A DNA stretch of 64,000 nucleotides from Asterella californica (GCA_036924285.1 JAYKYS010000012.1:7378001-7442000), one strand, 5' to 3'; shown: positions 34,085-46,149, numbered from the stretch's first letter. Made by a program: numbers and translations. Notes: generated by a model from the letters alone, not told the origin.

Positions 34085-35195
34085 AGTAATAAGATCAGAC
34101 AGTGAACTTTAACTCTCAAGAATGGGAAACATACGATGGTTTAGGTTTCAGAACTTCTCTTACATGTAACTGAGGTCCTACTGAATACACATACGAAATT
34201 TCAGCCTGAGATCGAATCAGAGCACCGAGATATGGGCAGAAACGTTCTGAGCAAAGAAATTATGGTAATTTCAAGTACCCAGACAGCTATTTCGACCTAG
34301 AATAGAGAATTGGCTCTATAACGTTCGATGATTCTTACAAGATTTGGAGTCTACAGCATGCTGAACATTCCTGTGAATTTTGACCTCCTGATTGTACATA
34401 GTTCTCCAGATCTCGTTCTCTGAAGTTGTTGCTCTAGATTGAGAGCTTTTCGGACCCCCTCTGCTTCAGCGGTCGCCCTGAATTACTCAGTCTCTCAATT
34501 GACATGAAAATTTGTGGACAGTCGTAGCCCTGCTGACAGTGAACTTGACCACGAAAGTTTGAAGCGATTTTCTCAATTCTGCTGCGATTGACACCAAAAA
34601 CTCCAAAATCAACAAAAGTGATGCAATTCTGGCACAATATGAACTTCAATCTGCATAACTCCTTCTTTATTGCTCCAAATCGATCAAGAATTTGATTGAC
34701 AGTGACTGGCACGACGAGCCTTATCCTCTTGTGTTCTCAGATTTCAGAATTTCTTTACCAAATGCTCGAACTCCTCTTTAGACCTCTACTTCTAAGTTTA
34801 GTATTTCACTAAAGACAAAAATAGACCAATGAGAGTTCATAGCTTTACTTCCTTGTCCTTTTGTGATTCAAACCACGTGGTGACTTCATTTCACACATTG
34901 GCTACCACGTCAAGCTCTTAAAGTGCCAACGTAAATCTTAAACTACATGTGAAGAGATGTAAAACGACACGTAATCCTGAAAGATAACTTAAACACGCTA
35001 GAAAGTATGCATGGGCAACATGTAAGTGCAACCCATGAGGTTACACTCTATCAACACGGTAAACAACCTACTAAGACTTAAAATATATAACATTCTCTAG
35101 AATCGACTTCTCTAAGGTCCTAACTTCACTCAGAGAGACTAACTCCTGACAGAGAGGTGAATTATTTACTATGTGAAATGATTCACATCACGACA
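34085..35195 (-). repeat. LTR A2, proximal part
   Basis: Continues LTR A2 after the chromovirus and ends ttcacatcacgaca. It is followed by acgt (35196-35199), which matches the acgt at 24808-24811. The restored A2 length would be about 1.36 kb, in line with A3 and A4. Confidence 0.9.
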
Positions 35196-35470
35196 ACGTA
35201 GCATCCAACCATGATTCAGTTCGATAGACCGCTGTCCTCTCTCGTACACCTCTTTCGACATGATGTTGATCTCAAATCCGTGATCAACTAAAGTAGCAAC
35301 AAGTTCAGATAAACTTCCAGAACGTACTCGTGTATCAATCGTAGCACGAGGCCAATGTCTTTTTCTAAAGTCACTGTTAGTAGCTGGACTCTCCTCGCCA
35401 GCTTTTTCATCATGAAGCTCGATAATCACTCTTCCTTGTCTCTGTCTTGTTAGAACAACCATAACATCTT
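35196..35470 (-). pseudogene. Retroelement aspartic protease remnant
   Basis: The minus-strand frame reads LVATLVDHGFEINIMSKEVYE. This is a retropepsin active-site region in which the usual D-S/T-G reads D-H-G, followed by HGWMLR. It is cut off at 35196 by LTR A2. The homologous minus-strand sequence at 63387-63771 continues the domain. The protease would have cut the Gag-Pol precursor. It belongs with the gag fragment just upstream on the same strand. Confidence 0.65.
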
Positions 35471-35801
35471 CAACTCTTCCTCAATCAGTAGTAACACTCC
35501 TTTCAGCCAATCGATCTACTAACATGAAGCATAACTGATCTACCGTGATCTCATCGGTGGCTTGCCAGAAGAGCTTTGTCTTTCTAGTATCGAAGGTCAT
35601 ACATTCAAGCATTGAAAGCTGTCTGTATCTCCGATCGAATTCTCTCAGCAACTCGTTCAGTCCATCATATGACCATGTTGTTACTCAACTTAATCCAGAA
35701 ACGTTCTCCTAGTAACCCTCTCATAATCCTCTTCAAGAAATTCCTCTCGGACAGCTTGCTCAAAACTCAACCAAACATCAAGATTTTTCCTCTGTACATC
35801 T

Positions 35802-36182
35802 CTAACTTGATCTCAACTCAAGAATCACAACCAACTTAAAACTGCCGATCATCTTTGCATCAGTCACCCTCACAAGTTCCATCTCTCCTCTATACTCATG
35901 TAGATACCTGGAAATATCTCTAATTTCAAATCTTCCACATCTATTCACAATCGCTTGCAAAGCCTTCATAGATTTTAACTCACCTTCTCCAAGGATCGAA
36001 TGTTGTTGAACTAGGGTCGCAAGCATCTTCAAGATCTCAGTAGTATCAAGATCTGATGTTGCAGTCGCTGCAGACGTAGGTGCAGTTGGATGTGCGACAG
36101 TAGATGTTGATGCAACAGTCGTAGAGGTATTAACAGTGCTTCCGCTCTTGCGATTCATCTCTTCTCCGTGTGAAAACCTCAA
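35802..36182 (-). pseudogene. Gag N-terminal fragment of a B-type LTR element
   Basis: A minus-strand frame of 126 residues begins shortly after LTR B3. A Thr/Ser/Ala-rich start (TSTVAHPTAPTSAA) is followed by a helical part, ILKMLATLVQQHSI, then IRDISRYLHEYRGEME. The latter resembles the gag core lead of Ty3/gypsy elements of the group whose pol appears at 44.8 and 53.2 kb. Further gag sequence between here and the protease remnant is broken by stops. Confidence 0.55.
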
Positions 36183-36234
36183 CCTCCACGATCAATCACC
36201 TCAAGATAACTCTCAGTGGAAGCACTAGATTTAT

Positions 36235-37837
36235 TCCAAGGAAAGTCCTTCTCAAGAAGAGCGAGCCTTCTAACTGTGATTAATTGCAAAGCAGAGATTG
36301 AATAAGAAGACAAGACCAATCAGCTTGTCTACAACAGTTAAAGCCTCTCACATATACCAATCTATGTCTGAATGCAGTCGACTCCTAGATCAATTCTCAT
36401 TCACCAGAAGGTTGATTTCAACTCCAAACACAACAATAGATGGAATTCGAACTCCCAATGCTTTATTTCACGAACTCCCAAGCTTCATTATGCTTGCGAC
36501 AGCTAAAGTCTTCCACAGTTATCAATTTTTGTCAATAAGATCGTCTCCCGTTCGCCAGAAGGCAGACTTACTTCCAAACAGCCGATCCCTACTCAATAAG
36601 ATCACCTCCCGTTCACCAAAAAACATATTTACTTCCAAAATAGTAATAGATGAAATTTGAACTCCCAAAACCTTATTTCTCTTCATGCAACGACCTCACA
36701 GTTGAAATCTTCAAAAATCTGATCTCCTCAATCCTTATCTTTCTCTAGTGTCTTTCGACGACTCTCCTTGGTGAAAAGAAGTACAATATTTCTCCTCGCA
36801 CGATTTCGATCATTTTCTATCCTAACACCCATGCTAAGCTAAGGTCTTTATAAGAAGACTTGCGTATCAATCAAGCAGGCCTCCTGCTAAGCTAAGCCCT
36901 TGCTTATTAATTTCATAACAACCAAGCAGACCTCCTGCTAACTAGACCCTTGCTTATTAAAAATTTCCTGACTCTTGTTGTCATCTCGGTGCCACTTTGG
37001 ATATATTACAGGCTATTCGATATTAATGTCACTTTGGTTATATTACATATCATTTGATGTAGACCGAAGTTACAACTATGAAGCCACCCCACAAGGCTTA
37101 GAGCCCCCCATAGCCGCCCCAGGTAACTCTTGACTTATAACCGAAGTGACATGCGGAGGCTTAGGTCAAGAAGTCCACGATTAAGAGAGATACCGGTACC
37201 CCATCCTAGAGCTGCATATCCAACATAGACTCCCATCCAACAGGCTCACATGCCTGAATAGAGAACACAAGTCAAGATGACTTGATCTTGAGACCTCTTC
37301 TTCCTAAGTGGACGCCTCTACCACTCATCATGGTTCCGTTCTCGTTGGAAAGAGAACTAAAATTGATACATAAACCTAAAAGAAGTTACTTATATATTTT
37401 TTACTAACATTCTCTACGTCAACTTTCATATATAGCTCCACTTTTAGTGAATGAAGAGTCAAAAATATAGTACTCATTGACTCTACGCACTCGTATCTTC
37501 AGATTATGGATTCAAGTCACGAGCCAGAATCGGCAGATTTCTCTCTTTCATGTTTTTCATAACTTGTAAACTATACTAACTATTGCATAGACGTTATATC
37601 TCACAATTGAAGGCACGAGGTCACTCTCCTCAACGAGCTCTACATTCTGATACTTTCACTCTTCTTCAAAATGAAGAAGAGTGAAAGTACTTTAGCTCAA
37701 GATAAGGAACAGCTTGTGTAGCTCAGCTCTAGCTTAGCTCCTACCCAGCTTGGTAAGCTCGGGTGTAGCTTCTTGTAGAAATGTCACTTGGGTGTTTTCA
37801 GGAGACATGTTTCACCGTATAGGACGTGTCGGAGACA
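36235..37837 (-). repeat. LTR, family B (B3), 5' LTR of the gag/protease remnant
   Basis: The reverse complement matches B2 and B4: the start tgtctccgacacg, the block acccgagcttaccaag, the tRNA-like segment (37272-37331), and the agcttagcaggag-type repeats near 36840-36960. The 3' edge near 36235 is approximate. The outer flank on the high side is acga (37838-37841). Gag lies just downstream on the same strand, so it acts as a 5' LTR. Confidence 0.75.
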
Positions 37838-40800
37838 ACGATGTGTCCACTTGATTCCACAGAAGATCTTGTGCTATAGGTGGACTGTCTATTTGACAGT
37901 TTGTGGTCAGAATACCATGAGACGGTGCCGTTCATCAATACTGTCGATAATCGCATAGTCAAAATGGTTACTCTGACTGGAAAAGAAGTTGAGAATAGTT
38001 GGAAGATTTAGACAGCCGCTGTGAATAAATGCACGAGCTGCTACGGGCGAGAGGGGTTTTCATAGAAGAGATAATCCACGACGATAACCCTTGGGTGGAT
38101 AGTGGCACTCGTTTCGCTTCATTCTCGTTTTGTTGCTACTATCGCAACACCGTTATGTTCCACACAGTGCAGCTTCATTTTTGCTTTATGTTTTACAAGT
38201 ACGAATGGCATCTTTGGAAACAGGCAGGAAGAGACAAGTGTGTGTTGTGGATAGAGAAAATTTAGCTTTTGGATCACCGAAAATTCCCTCGCTCATCTAG
38301 GAGGTTGGTGCACAACAGATCCTTCTTCGTCGTTCTTTACAGACTATCGACTTTTTTTCTCGTCTGCTAACGTTTTTTGTAGCAGTAGAACTCGAAAACG
38401 ACGTAACTTCAAACCGTTTTGTCCTAAACCTTGTGAGCTTGAGCAACACCATCTAATGCGAAGACGTTCTGTATCCAAATGCTTTGATGCGATGAGAACT
38501 ATGGTTTTAGTCTGAGGAAAATTAATTTAGCACTAAAGTATAAATATTGAAGCGTGCATATTGACCCTCTTCCAAGTTCGAAGAAGAGAAATATGCAAAC
38601 CCATTAATTTATGCATTAGCCTTTCCCCTTGGAAGGGTTGGGTCACGTAGAGAAATGAATATTTTATTCACCTAAGGGTACTAGGTTTATATTACGAAGG
38701 TGAGCATTTCCCATCCTCTACTTACAGGTATTTGATCGTAACAGCCAACTGTACCATAGGTAATTATATTTATTTATATTTTTTAATTTTAGCAATTTAA
38801 ATTTGATTATTTAAATTAGTACACTAAGTTTAACAAACACTAGTTCCGATATTATAAATCATTGTACAGTTTCTTTGTATACAAAATCAACACATACGTT
38901 AAGTATTATTTTTAAAGTATTGTCTGAAGCCTATCACCTCTCACCAGCCTCCAACCAACCAATTTCCATAATTTTTGGAGCTACATCACCGCTTGTCCTT
39001 GTACCCGCCAGAAGTTTATCGAGCATGCATAAAAACCTGGTGCAAATGACCTAAACCATAAAAGATCACACTGATTAATACTTGAGAAGGGGGTGAGTAA
39101 CTTGTCAATAATCAGAAACTGATAAAACTGAGATCAGTAAATAATAATAGACTTCGATAACTATCGTGTTTATAGTAATCGAAGTTTAGTTACTATTTTT
39201 GACTATTATGTGCTTATTATGTGCTTATAGTAATCATGGTCACTTATTAGAGTGGTTATAGTTATAAAAATTATATCTTTAGAAACTAAACATTCGATCT
39301 TGATTACCATAAAGGTTAATCACTTTCTATGTTACATTATAGAAACTGAAGTTTAATTAATATGAAATGTTAATAATTTATAATCCACTATCTACTCAAT
39401 TTTATAATGTTCCTTCTAAAATATCCTGTAAATTATTTTAGAAGGAACATTCAAGAAAAAGTTCTACTAATACTAACATATCATTTGCTGATTACTGATG
39501 TTGTTCCTTGTCCCATTTGGGAAGTTTATAGGTTATGGTCATGAGATATAAAAAAATCCTCTCTGCCTCTGAAGCGATCTTGTATCAGTAAACTACTCTC
39601 GAGAGAGTTTTGCCTACTACGTTTCATTGTTGACAGGATATAAAAACACATGGTGATGAACGAAATCTTGACGATAGTGTAATGTAATTTAAATCAGAAT
39701 TTTGAGAAATCTGTGATCTAGTAAAGAGCTTGTGTTCTTCTCACTATATTGTAATCATTTGAGAGATAATTTCAACCGCATACCTTCAAGAGTTTCATTA
39801 AGAGATTTTTATTATAACATGTGTTAGTAAAAATAGGCTATTTTGTTATTTTATAATGATTTTTATGAATAAATAATAAACTGAAATAATCTATTTATAA
39901 TTCTTAAATAACTTTTAGACTAAACATGAGACAGTTTATCTAAAAAGATAATCTTTGAGAATATTATTTTTAAGACTTCTTCTGATAGAAAGATCAGACT
40001 TATTATAATACATCTTGCACGTTTTATCAACAAAGAGATATTCTCTCTAACGCATATCATTCTCTTTTTATCTATAAAAAGTTAAAAACATCATCTTCAG
40101 ATTCAAAAAGTATCAATTAATAATATAACCGGAACAAGTACTCATAACTGGTTAATTCCAACTCTTACCAGTAACGGATTTATACTTTACTTTCAAATAC
40201 ATTTACTTTCTTATCTAGTTAAAATCTTAGAAGAAAAATGTATATTGAATGATGAAAATATGAATATTAAAATTCAAAGCATTTGAAATTGGTTGTCAAG
40301 ATTTTTTATTGTATATTTTAGTTATTAAGGTGATAATTCTTTCTATTTTGTTGATAACACTTGCGAGTAAAAAAGTATGTTATGTTCTCTCCATAATATC
40401 ATGCTTGATCTCAACCGTTGACTGTGGTTTCTCTAAATCGGATGGTACGTATTAGTTATCCTCTTCGGCCAAGTATAAATACGGAGTCTCACTTTAATTA
40501 TTATAAAATTTCTTGAGAAGCTATTACTGAAAGATGAAATTTTATTTTCAATAGTAACTTCTAGGATGTTAAAGTGTGTTACACGTTTATTTCGGAGCGT
40601 TTTCAACACAGCCGGATGACTTATTTGTGTTGTATATTTGGATGTTCTCAAGAATTATTACGAGGAGAATAATATTTTCTTCTGATAACAACTTCTGAGG
40701 ATGTTTAAGTGTGCTCTACGTTTTAATCTTCGACATATATATTTATTGTTCTACTGACACCAACAAACCTTGCATATCTCATAGCTTCTAATTTGTTGTC

Positions 40801-41925
40801 AGTGTTCTTGTAGATCAAGCTATGATGAAACTCAAACTGCACCAAAAACAACAAGTAGAAGAACGTTCGTCTTCAAGTCAAACAAAACGAAAAGCTCTCG
40901 ATTTTTTGGAGAACTACGCATTTGTTTCCATTGACTGCATGGATCAAAAGAAGGCTGCATAATTTCATTTCCACAAAGTGCCAAAGTCAGTGGATGGTGT
41001 AGCTTTGGTTGGGGTTCATTTAGTTGGAGCATTAATCTTCCATGGAATTTTGAAGACCCAAGCGTTCTTAATGTACAATAGTTTGAGATTGGATTCAATT
41101 TTGACAATTATAGTTTTACATCACATGATTGGGAAGTCGATTTATTTGTAACTTGATAATATTGTTCGAGAAATAAAAACAGCATCCTCTTGCCTACCGG
41201 AAAAAACTTGTACATAGAGGTGTTTTCAAGAAGATCAAATTGTGTTTCCTCATGGTTGCATACCCACAACTTCGATCAACATTTGATCAATTGAACATTG
41301 ATCAAATGTTCAATTGGTTTTCCAAAGCATTATCACACCCCAATGCTTTCACAATGTCCAAGTTAATCGAAGTTTTAGAGTCTAGTTACGATCTTAAACC
41401 TAAAGTGATTGTACTAACCGAAATGTAGGACTTCAAGAAATTCATTGAGGACGAACCCAAACCGTACCATCCTCTTCGTGTACCAGTCAGCCGTACAAGT
41501 CCAAGGATGTAGCAACTCTTGACTGTCGTGATATAATTAAAATAATTTATTTTTAAAAATAATTTATCAATTTCTAATTCTATTCTAATTTTTTATAAGA
41601 AGTTAGAAAACTATTTTTTAATTTCATTATTAATTGAAACTTTATTAAAATTTTGAAAAACAATTCATTTACTTCAATTCATTCACGTAGTTATAGCAAA
41701 ATCCCTTGTGGAACTCTAGGATTCATTGAAAATCTTCAAAAGAAAAGAAAAAAGACTATCCATAATCGTTACTAACGATAAAGAAATAGTTAATTTAAAC
41801 TTATTCCATCTTACCCATAATTCTATACGAAGATCACCTCAAAGATTCACGGACGTCCCCATTCAAAGCAAGTATGTTTTATTCATCTCCTCCATGTTTC
41901 CACGGAGGAGGTAAATATGCAGGTA
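37838..41925. other. AT-rich unassigned stretch with hairpins
   Basis: No gene is recognised. Frames at 38029-38265, 40832-41107 (minus) and 41240-41428 show no known domain. Hairpins occur at 39407-39450 (16-bp perfect arms, 12-base loop) and 41288-41316 (11-bp arms). Confidence 0.5.
39407..39450. repeat. Inverted repeat, 16-bp perfect arms
   Basis: The left arm atgttccttctaaaat (39407-39422) and the right arm attttagaaggaacat (39435-39450) are exact reverse complements around a 12-base loop. Confidence 0.9.
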
Positions 41926-41930
41926 TTTAA

Positions 41931-41972
41931 TTTATTACCTAACCCTTCTGGCAAGAAGAGTTAGGTAATAAA
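41931..41972. repeat. Hairpin of the TTTATTACCTAAC family, copy 1
   Basis: The left arm tttattacctaacccttct (41931-41949) pairs with 41954-41972 with one mismatch; the loop is ggca. The same stem occurs at 43402-43447. Confidence 0.9.
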
Positions 41973-42150
41973 TATAACTATCACTAAATTAATGTATTAA
42001 AAGTAACAAGTCCAGGAAATTGTATGTTTAGAATCACGGTAGTATATTCAAGCTTTATGGGTCTTCTCGTGTTTCTAGGCATGTGCTAATTATTTACTTT
42101 GTAAATAATTTTCATTTAATATTTATAAATTACCTCGATAACAACAAGCG

Positions 42151-42215
42151 AACAAAAGTTCCAGAACTTCATCCAGCCTGCAAACAAAAGTTCCCTGAAG
42201 TTCATCCAGCCTGCA
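42151..42215. repeat. 32-bp tandem duplication
   Basis: The unit aacaaaagttcc...catccagcctgca occurs twice in a row (42151 and 42183) with small differences in the middle. Confidence 0.85.
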
Positions 42216-42589
42216 TATTTCGCAAAGGTCCCCAGAAGAGTGCTCATAGAAAAAGTATAGCAGACCGGTCCGATGATTCCTTGTCGGCTATTGAATTTTA
42301 CATGACATGCATTTTCTTTTAGAACATTGCATGTACTATGCAGTTAACATATAATATCTTTTGTTAAAAATATATTTTTGTAGGATATTGAAATTGTATT
42401 ATGTAATTAATATATATTTTTAAAGGAAACCCCCGACTGGAGCAAGGCCGTCCCCAGAAATCGTAGATCAGATATTTTAGAAAGGTTTTAAAGATCCTAC
42501 TTAAACGTTATTGGGTATTCCAAAATACCCAACAATTCAAAATAATCCTCCTACGGATCATTACAGCTTCTTTGACTCAGAGTCGGACA

Positions 42590-42614
42590 TGCGGTGAGCG
42601 TGGATCGAACACGC

Positions 42615-42657
<43 letters not shown>

Positions 42658-42662
42658 CCCGC
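42590..42662 (-). tRNA. tRNA-Phe (anticodon GAA)
   Basis: The minus strand gives a 73-base tRNA: acceptor start gcggggat, D-arm agctcagttgggagagc, anticodon stem-loop cagactgaagatctg with GAA, T-arm cgtgttcgatccacg, and discriminator A at 42590. There is no intron and no encoded CCA, as in eukaryotic nuclear genes. As far as I recall it matches plant cytosolic tRNA-Phe, including the non-paired 5-68 position of the acceptor stem. The internal A box (tagctcagttgg) and B box (gttcgatcc) are intact. A run of four T on the minus strand near 42539-42542 could stop RNA polymerase III. Confidence 0.97.
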
Positions 42663-43401
42663 GGATGAGATTTCGTGCATCATTATCTTATAACTTAAAT
42701 TTGGAACTCCACTTTTGCATATACAGTAAGACTACACCCGTTATTTTCGTACGTGCTCAAGAGTACCCTAAATTTTCACGATTCAAGAGTTTCCTAAATT
42801 TTCTGAAGTTTCGACTGGAAGGAAGGAAGAGGAAAAGCAAGAAAATAGGGGGAAATGGCTAGGGATGAATATTGTGACTAGAGGAAGATCACGGGAGGAG
42901 TCTGACTTATGTTTTGCAACTGCTCCATAGACGATTATAATAGTTTGTTTCTTGTATTTTCTTGCTTTCTATTATAAGAACATATCTAATTATTATATAG
43001 AAATTCTAAATTAAATTAATGTAAACAAATAAAACTATTCATAACTATTAAATATTAACAATGGAGATAATTGCGAAGATCCGAACATAATCCATAAGAA
43101 CATACGGCACACCCACTTCCAAAACTACAAGTGTAGGACCTTGTGACCAAATAGGCATTAATTATTCAAGATATTTTATATGTTACCATATTCTCTCAAG
43201 GTTAGGTAATAAATTAATGATCATTCTTCTCTCTCCATAATAGACTTACTTAAACAATATTTTTTTAATATTAAATTTAAACAATATACTAAACTATTTA
43301 TAAATATTAAATATTAGATCAATCTGGATACATGACATAACTCATAAAGAAAAGAAACGGTATATATCCGAGAGACTAAAAACAAAAAATTAAGAAATTA
43401 A

Positions 43402-43447
43402 AATTTATTACCTAACCCTTCTCAGCAGAAAGGTTAGGTAATAAATT
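43402..43447. repeat. Hairpin of the TTTATTACCTAAC family, copy 2
   Basis: The left arm aatttattacctaaccctt followed by ct (43402-43422) pairs with 43427-43447 with one mismatch; the loop is cagc. The stem is the same as at 41931. A single arm, aaggttaggtaataaatta, lies at 43198-43216. Confidence 0.9.
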
Positions 43448-43855
43448 AAACCACATTGAAATATGCCTGCTCTACAAGTTTTGCCCAGAGAGTTTCCTAC
43501 AGATTTCGTGAATTTTCTGGAAATTCAGAAATGTGAGATTACCCCAGTACTGGTTCCAGAGGCTCCAGAGGTGGACAAAAAGATGCTAAAATGGTTCTAA
43601 CACTTCTATGTGGAAAGGGTGGTGCGATTAGATCCTTATATGGTTGTTCGGTGGATAATACAGAGTGAGAACTGGACAGTCTTCCGATAACAACGAGGGG
43701 ATAATTGTTCCCCAGAAGTGCATGTTGCACGCATATTCTCTAGGCAAAACTTCTAACACGTAATGTAAATGTCATCCATTTTCCGGTCAAAATCAGTTTT
43801 TACTAGTTTATTTCCTCGTCTAAGGGAAGTCTATTGATTTTCAGCAAATCATATT

Positions 43856-43940
43856 GTGCATATTGACCACTTCTACTACTAAAAGTAGTATTGACCACTA
43901 CTACTACTAAACCCTAAAAGTAGTAGTGGTCAGTATGCAC
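43856..43940. repeat. Foldback with ACTACT-rich loop
   Basis: The left arm gtgcatattgaccacttcta and the right arm agtagtggtcagtatgcac pair with a few mismatches. The loop between them repeats tactactaaaagtagta and ttgaccactactac. Confidence 0.8.
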
Positions 43941-44044
43941 CTTAGATAGATATATATGACGTTCACTATTCTTTTTTGAGATACATGCTAAAATTCTTGG
44001 TAATACGCTTTCTGAGTTTATGAGTTTCCACTAAACTAAAGTAA

Positions 44045-44205
44045 ATTATACTCTGAGGTAATCCATCGTCACCAAGTTAGGAACAACCGAGAAGTCATGA
44101 ACGTTGTTGTGGTATCCAAGGTCAGGACAAACTTCGCTAGTTTGCTAAACCGGTCAACTATCACAAAGATTACATTGTATCCATTTGAGTCCTTTTTCAC
44201 TATGG
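44045..44205 (-). pseudogene. Chromovirus-type integrase fragment
   Basis: The minus strand reads DSNGYNVIFVIVDRFSKLAKF then TLDTTTTFMTSRLF, closely matching the integrase core at 29830-29945 of the chromovirus. Homology runs to about 44045 (the segment around ggattacctcagag). Only about 160 bp is kept, without LTRs. It is the part that carries the first catalytic Asp region. Confidence 0.8.
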
Positions 44206-44448
44206 GGCTTTCTGCAGCCGTGTGGTGCTGCTCTTGCACAGCTTTAGACCCCCTGGCAAGAAAACTCAATCCCATGTTGTCCTCGACTACAGACGGATGA
44301 GGTTACCAACAAGTTATTGCTTGTTGACTCAATTCTCCAAAAAGGATAAGTAGCATCATTCGGTGGAAAAACAATGACTCGTATACAGACACCCACTCTA
44401 TAAAATCACATGTATGCTCAACCACCAACAACACTAACAATATTATCT

Positions 44449-44804
44449 AACTTCTCCAGTAGGCGTCCAAATGAAGTAGATAAAGTGCCCATGGAAAGCT
44501 GACTATGAGCGCTACCCATTGATGCGATGAAAGTGAAGATCCGAAGTTGTGCATAAAACCCGTAAGCTGAGGCTTAGCTTGTTTTTCTCATCTTTCGAGT
44601 CTCGTAACTTCTCCACTAGGCATCCAAATGAAATAGATATAGTGCTCATGGAAAGCTGACAACGAGCTCTACCCATCGATGTAATGAAAGTGAAGATCTG
44701 AAGTTGTGAAAAAAACTCATTTTTGATCCTATGAGCGTCTTTGGAGCGATAAACATCAAAATTTGATTTTTCAAGTAGGAGCCGGTCCACATCACGACAC
44801 CGTA
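44449..44804 (-). repeat. C-family LTR end, copy 2
   Basis: Matches 24450-24807 including the repeated unit (second unit from 44563), and ends cacatcacgaca followed by ccgt. It lies directly against the RT sequence of pol remnant G, so it was inserted into or has truncated that gene. Confidence 0.65.
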
Positions 44805-44805
44805 C

Positions 44806-45560
44806 TCTAGCCGATGATTCATGGTGCTTAAGAAGTCAGTGATTTTACGCTTTATCCAAGACTTGCAGTCTGCAAACAACATCATGATTCGGAACGTGAA
44901 GACATGACATGTGGTTGATGAGATAGCTGAGGCGTTTGCTGGGAGGTCGATCTATTCTATCGGAGATCTATTTTCAGATTATGATCAGTTTCAACTTGCC
45001 TTGGAGAGTAGAGACTTGACTACCATGCAGACACCTCTGGGATTGATGCGGATGTGCACTATTCCTCAAAGAGCGACAAACTCAATAGCACATATGCAGA
45101 ATGCGATGCATAAGATGTTATGAGAATTTGTACCTGAGGTCACTATCCCATTTCTGGATGATATTCTTATGAAAGGCTGTCCGTTGGAAGACAAGGACGA
45201 GACTATGACTTCCTTTGGTTGCATGATATTTATTGCAGATCATATTCGAGACGTGGGCCAGATTCTAACACGTCTGGAGGAAGTACACTTCACTCTGTCA
45301 AGTACTAAGTCTCATTTTGGAATGTCAGAGATTATGGTGGTTGGTCATTTGTCTGTCACATTTGGAAGAAGACCGAACCCAGAGAAGGTAGATGTTATAG
45401 CAAGGATAACATACTGTATCAATATCACTGAGGTTCGACTTTTTGGGAGCTTGTGTGTTCTTTCGCGTGAGTATTTCTCATTATGCACACATTGTCGAGC
45501 CTTTGTATGCGCTTCTGAGAAAAGAGAAGAGGTTTACTTGACGACAAGAACATCGTAAGA
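44806..45560 (+). pseudogene. Pol remnant G: reverse transcriptase
   Basis: The frame reads VILRFIQDLQSANN, a TGA, FAGRSIYSIGDLFSDYDQF (RT palm), TPLGLMRMCTIPQRATNS and, after a TGA, IPFLDDILMKG, in which the catalytic Y-x-DD box is degenerate (FLDD). RRPNPEKVD follows. In active relatives this enzyme copies element RNA to DNA. It is homologous to the minus-strand remnant at 53202-55503. One stop (45121-45123, TGA before EFVPE) fits CGA to TGA. Confidence 0.75.
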
Positions 45561-45562
45561 CG

Positions 45563-46063
45563 ATGGAGCGACTGAAAGAGATCTTGAAGTCTCCACATGT
45601 GTTAAGAAGATTTAAATATGAGAGTGAGAGATCTATGATACTAACTGTGGATACGAGTCCAAAGGCGATTGGATGGATAGTTGGTCAGGAAGATGCAGAT
45701 GATGTACGGTTTGTTTTTAGATTTGGAGCTCAAATCTTGACAGACAGATAACGTAACTATCCTCCAGTAAAGTGTGAACTGTAGGGAGCTGTTACTGCTA
45801 TGAAGATAGATCATGAGTTCTTGATTGACGCTCATGTGGGTTTGGAAACATACTGTTTACCCTTGCTTGGTATGCTAGCAAATTGCAATACTCCAGATAT
45901 AGCAATGCTGAGATGGATTGCTTACATTCGGAGTCTGAACCATGAGCTGAAACACATAGCCGGGAAAGAAAATTCGGTGGCCGATATATTATCTAGGGCT
46001 CGTTATGTAGATGAGGATGAGATGGTAGTAGAAGCTGAGGACGAGGAGAAGAAAGATGTTTGA
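45563..46063 (+). pseudogene. Pol remnant G: RNase H
   Basis: The frame has LTVDTSPKAIGWIVGQED, where the Asp is the first catalytic residue of retroelement RNase H, then FRFGAQILTDR, a TAG, NYPPVKCEL, a TAG where the other copy has Trp, GAVTAMKIDHEFLI, LETYCLPLLGMLAN, and HIAGKENSVADILSR with an acidic tail. The order and spacing follow RNase H of the same family. Confidence 0.7.
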
Positions 46064-46149
46064 TGTCGAGTTAGCCAACAGACTTCAAATTTGGAGCCAC
46101 TGTCGTTCAATGAGGAGTTCTACACGGGAAGATTATGCGACATTGGGTC

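Larger units (their letters stand above)
42663..44044. other. AT-rich unassigned stretch with hairpins
   Basis: No gene is recognised around the tRNA apart from short chance frames. It holds hairpins at 43402-43447 and 43856-43940 and a lone half-stem at 43198-43216. Confidence 0.5.

Noticed and set aside
41240..41428. 62-codon plus-strand frame with palindromic start
   Set aside because: Looks protein-like (LIEVLESSYDLKPKVIVL), but no family is recognised and flanking frames are broken; too short to call.
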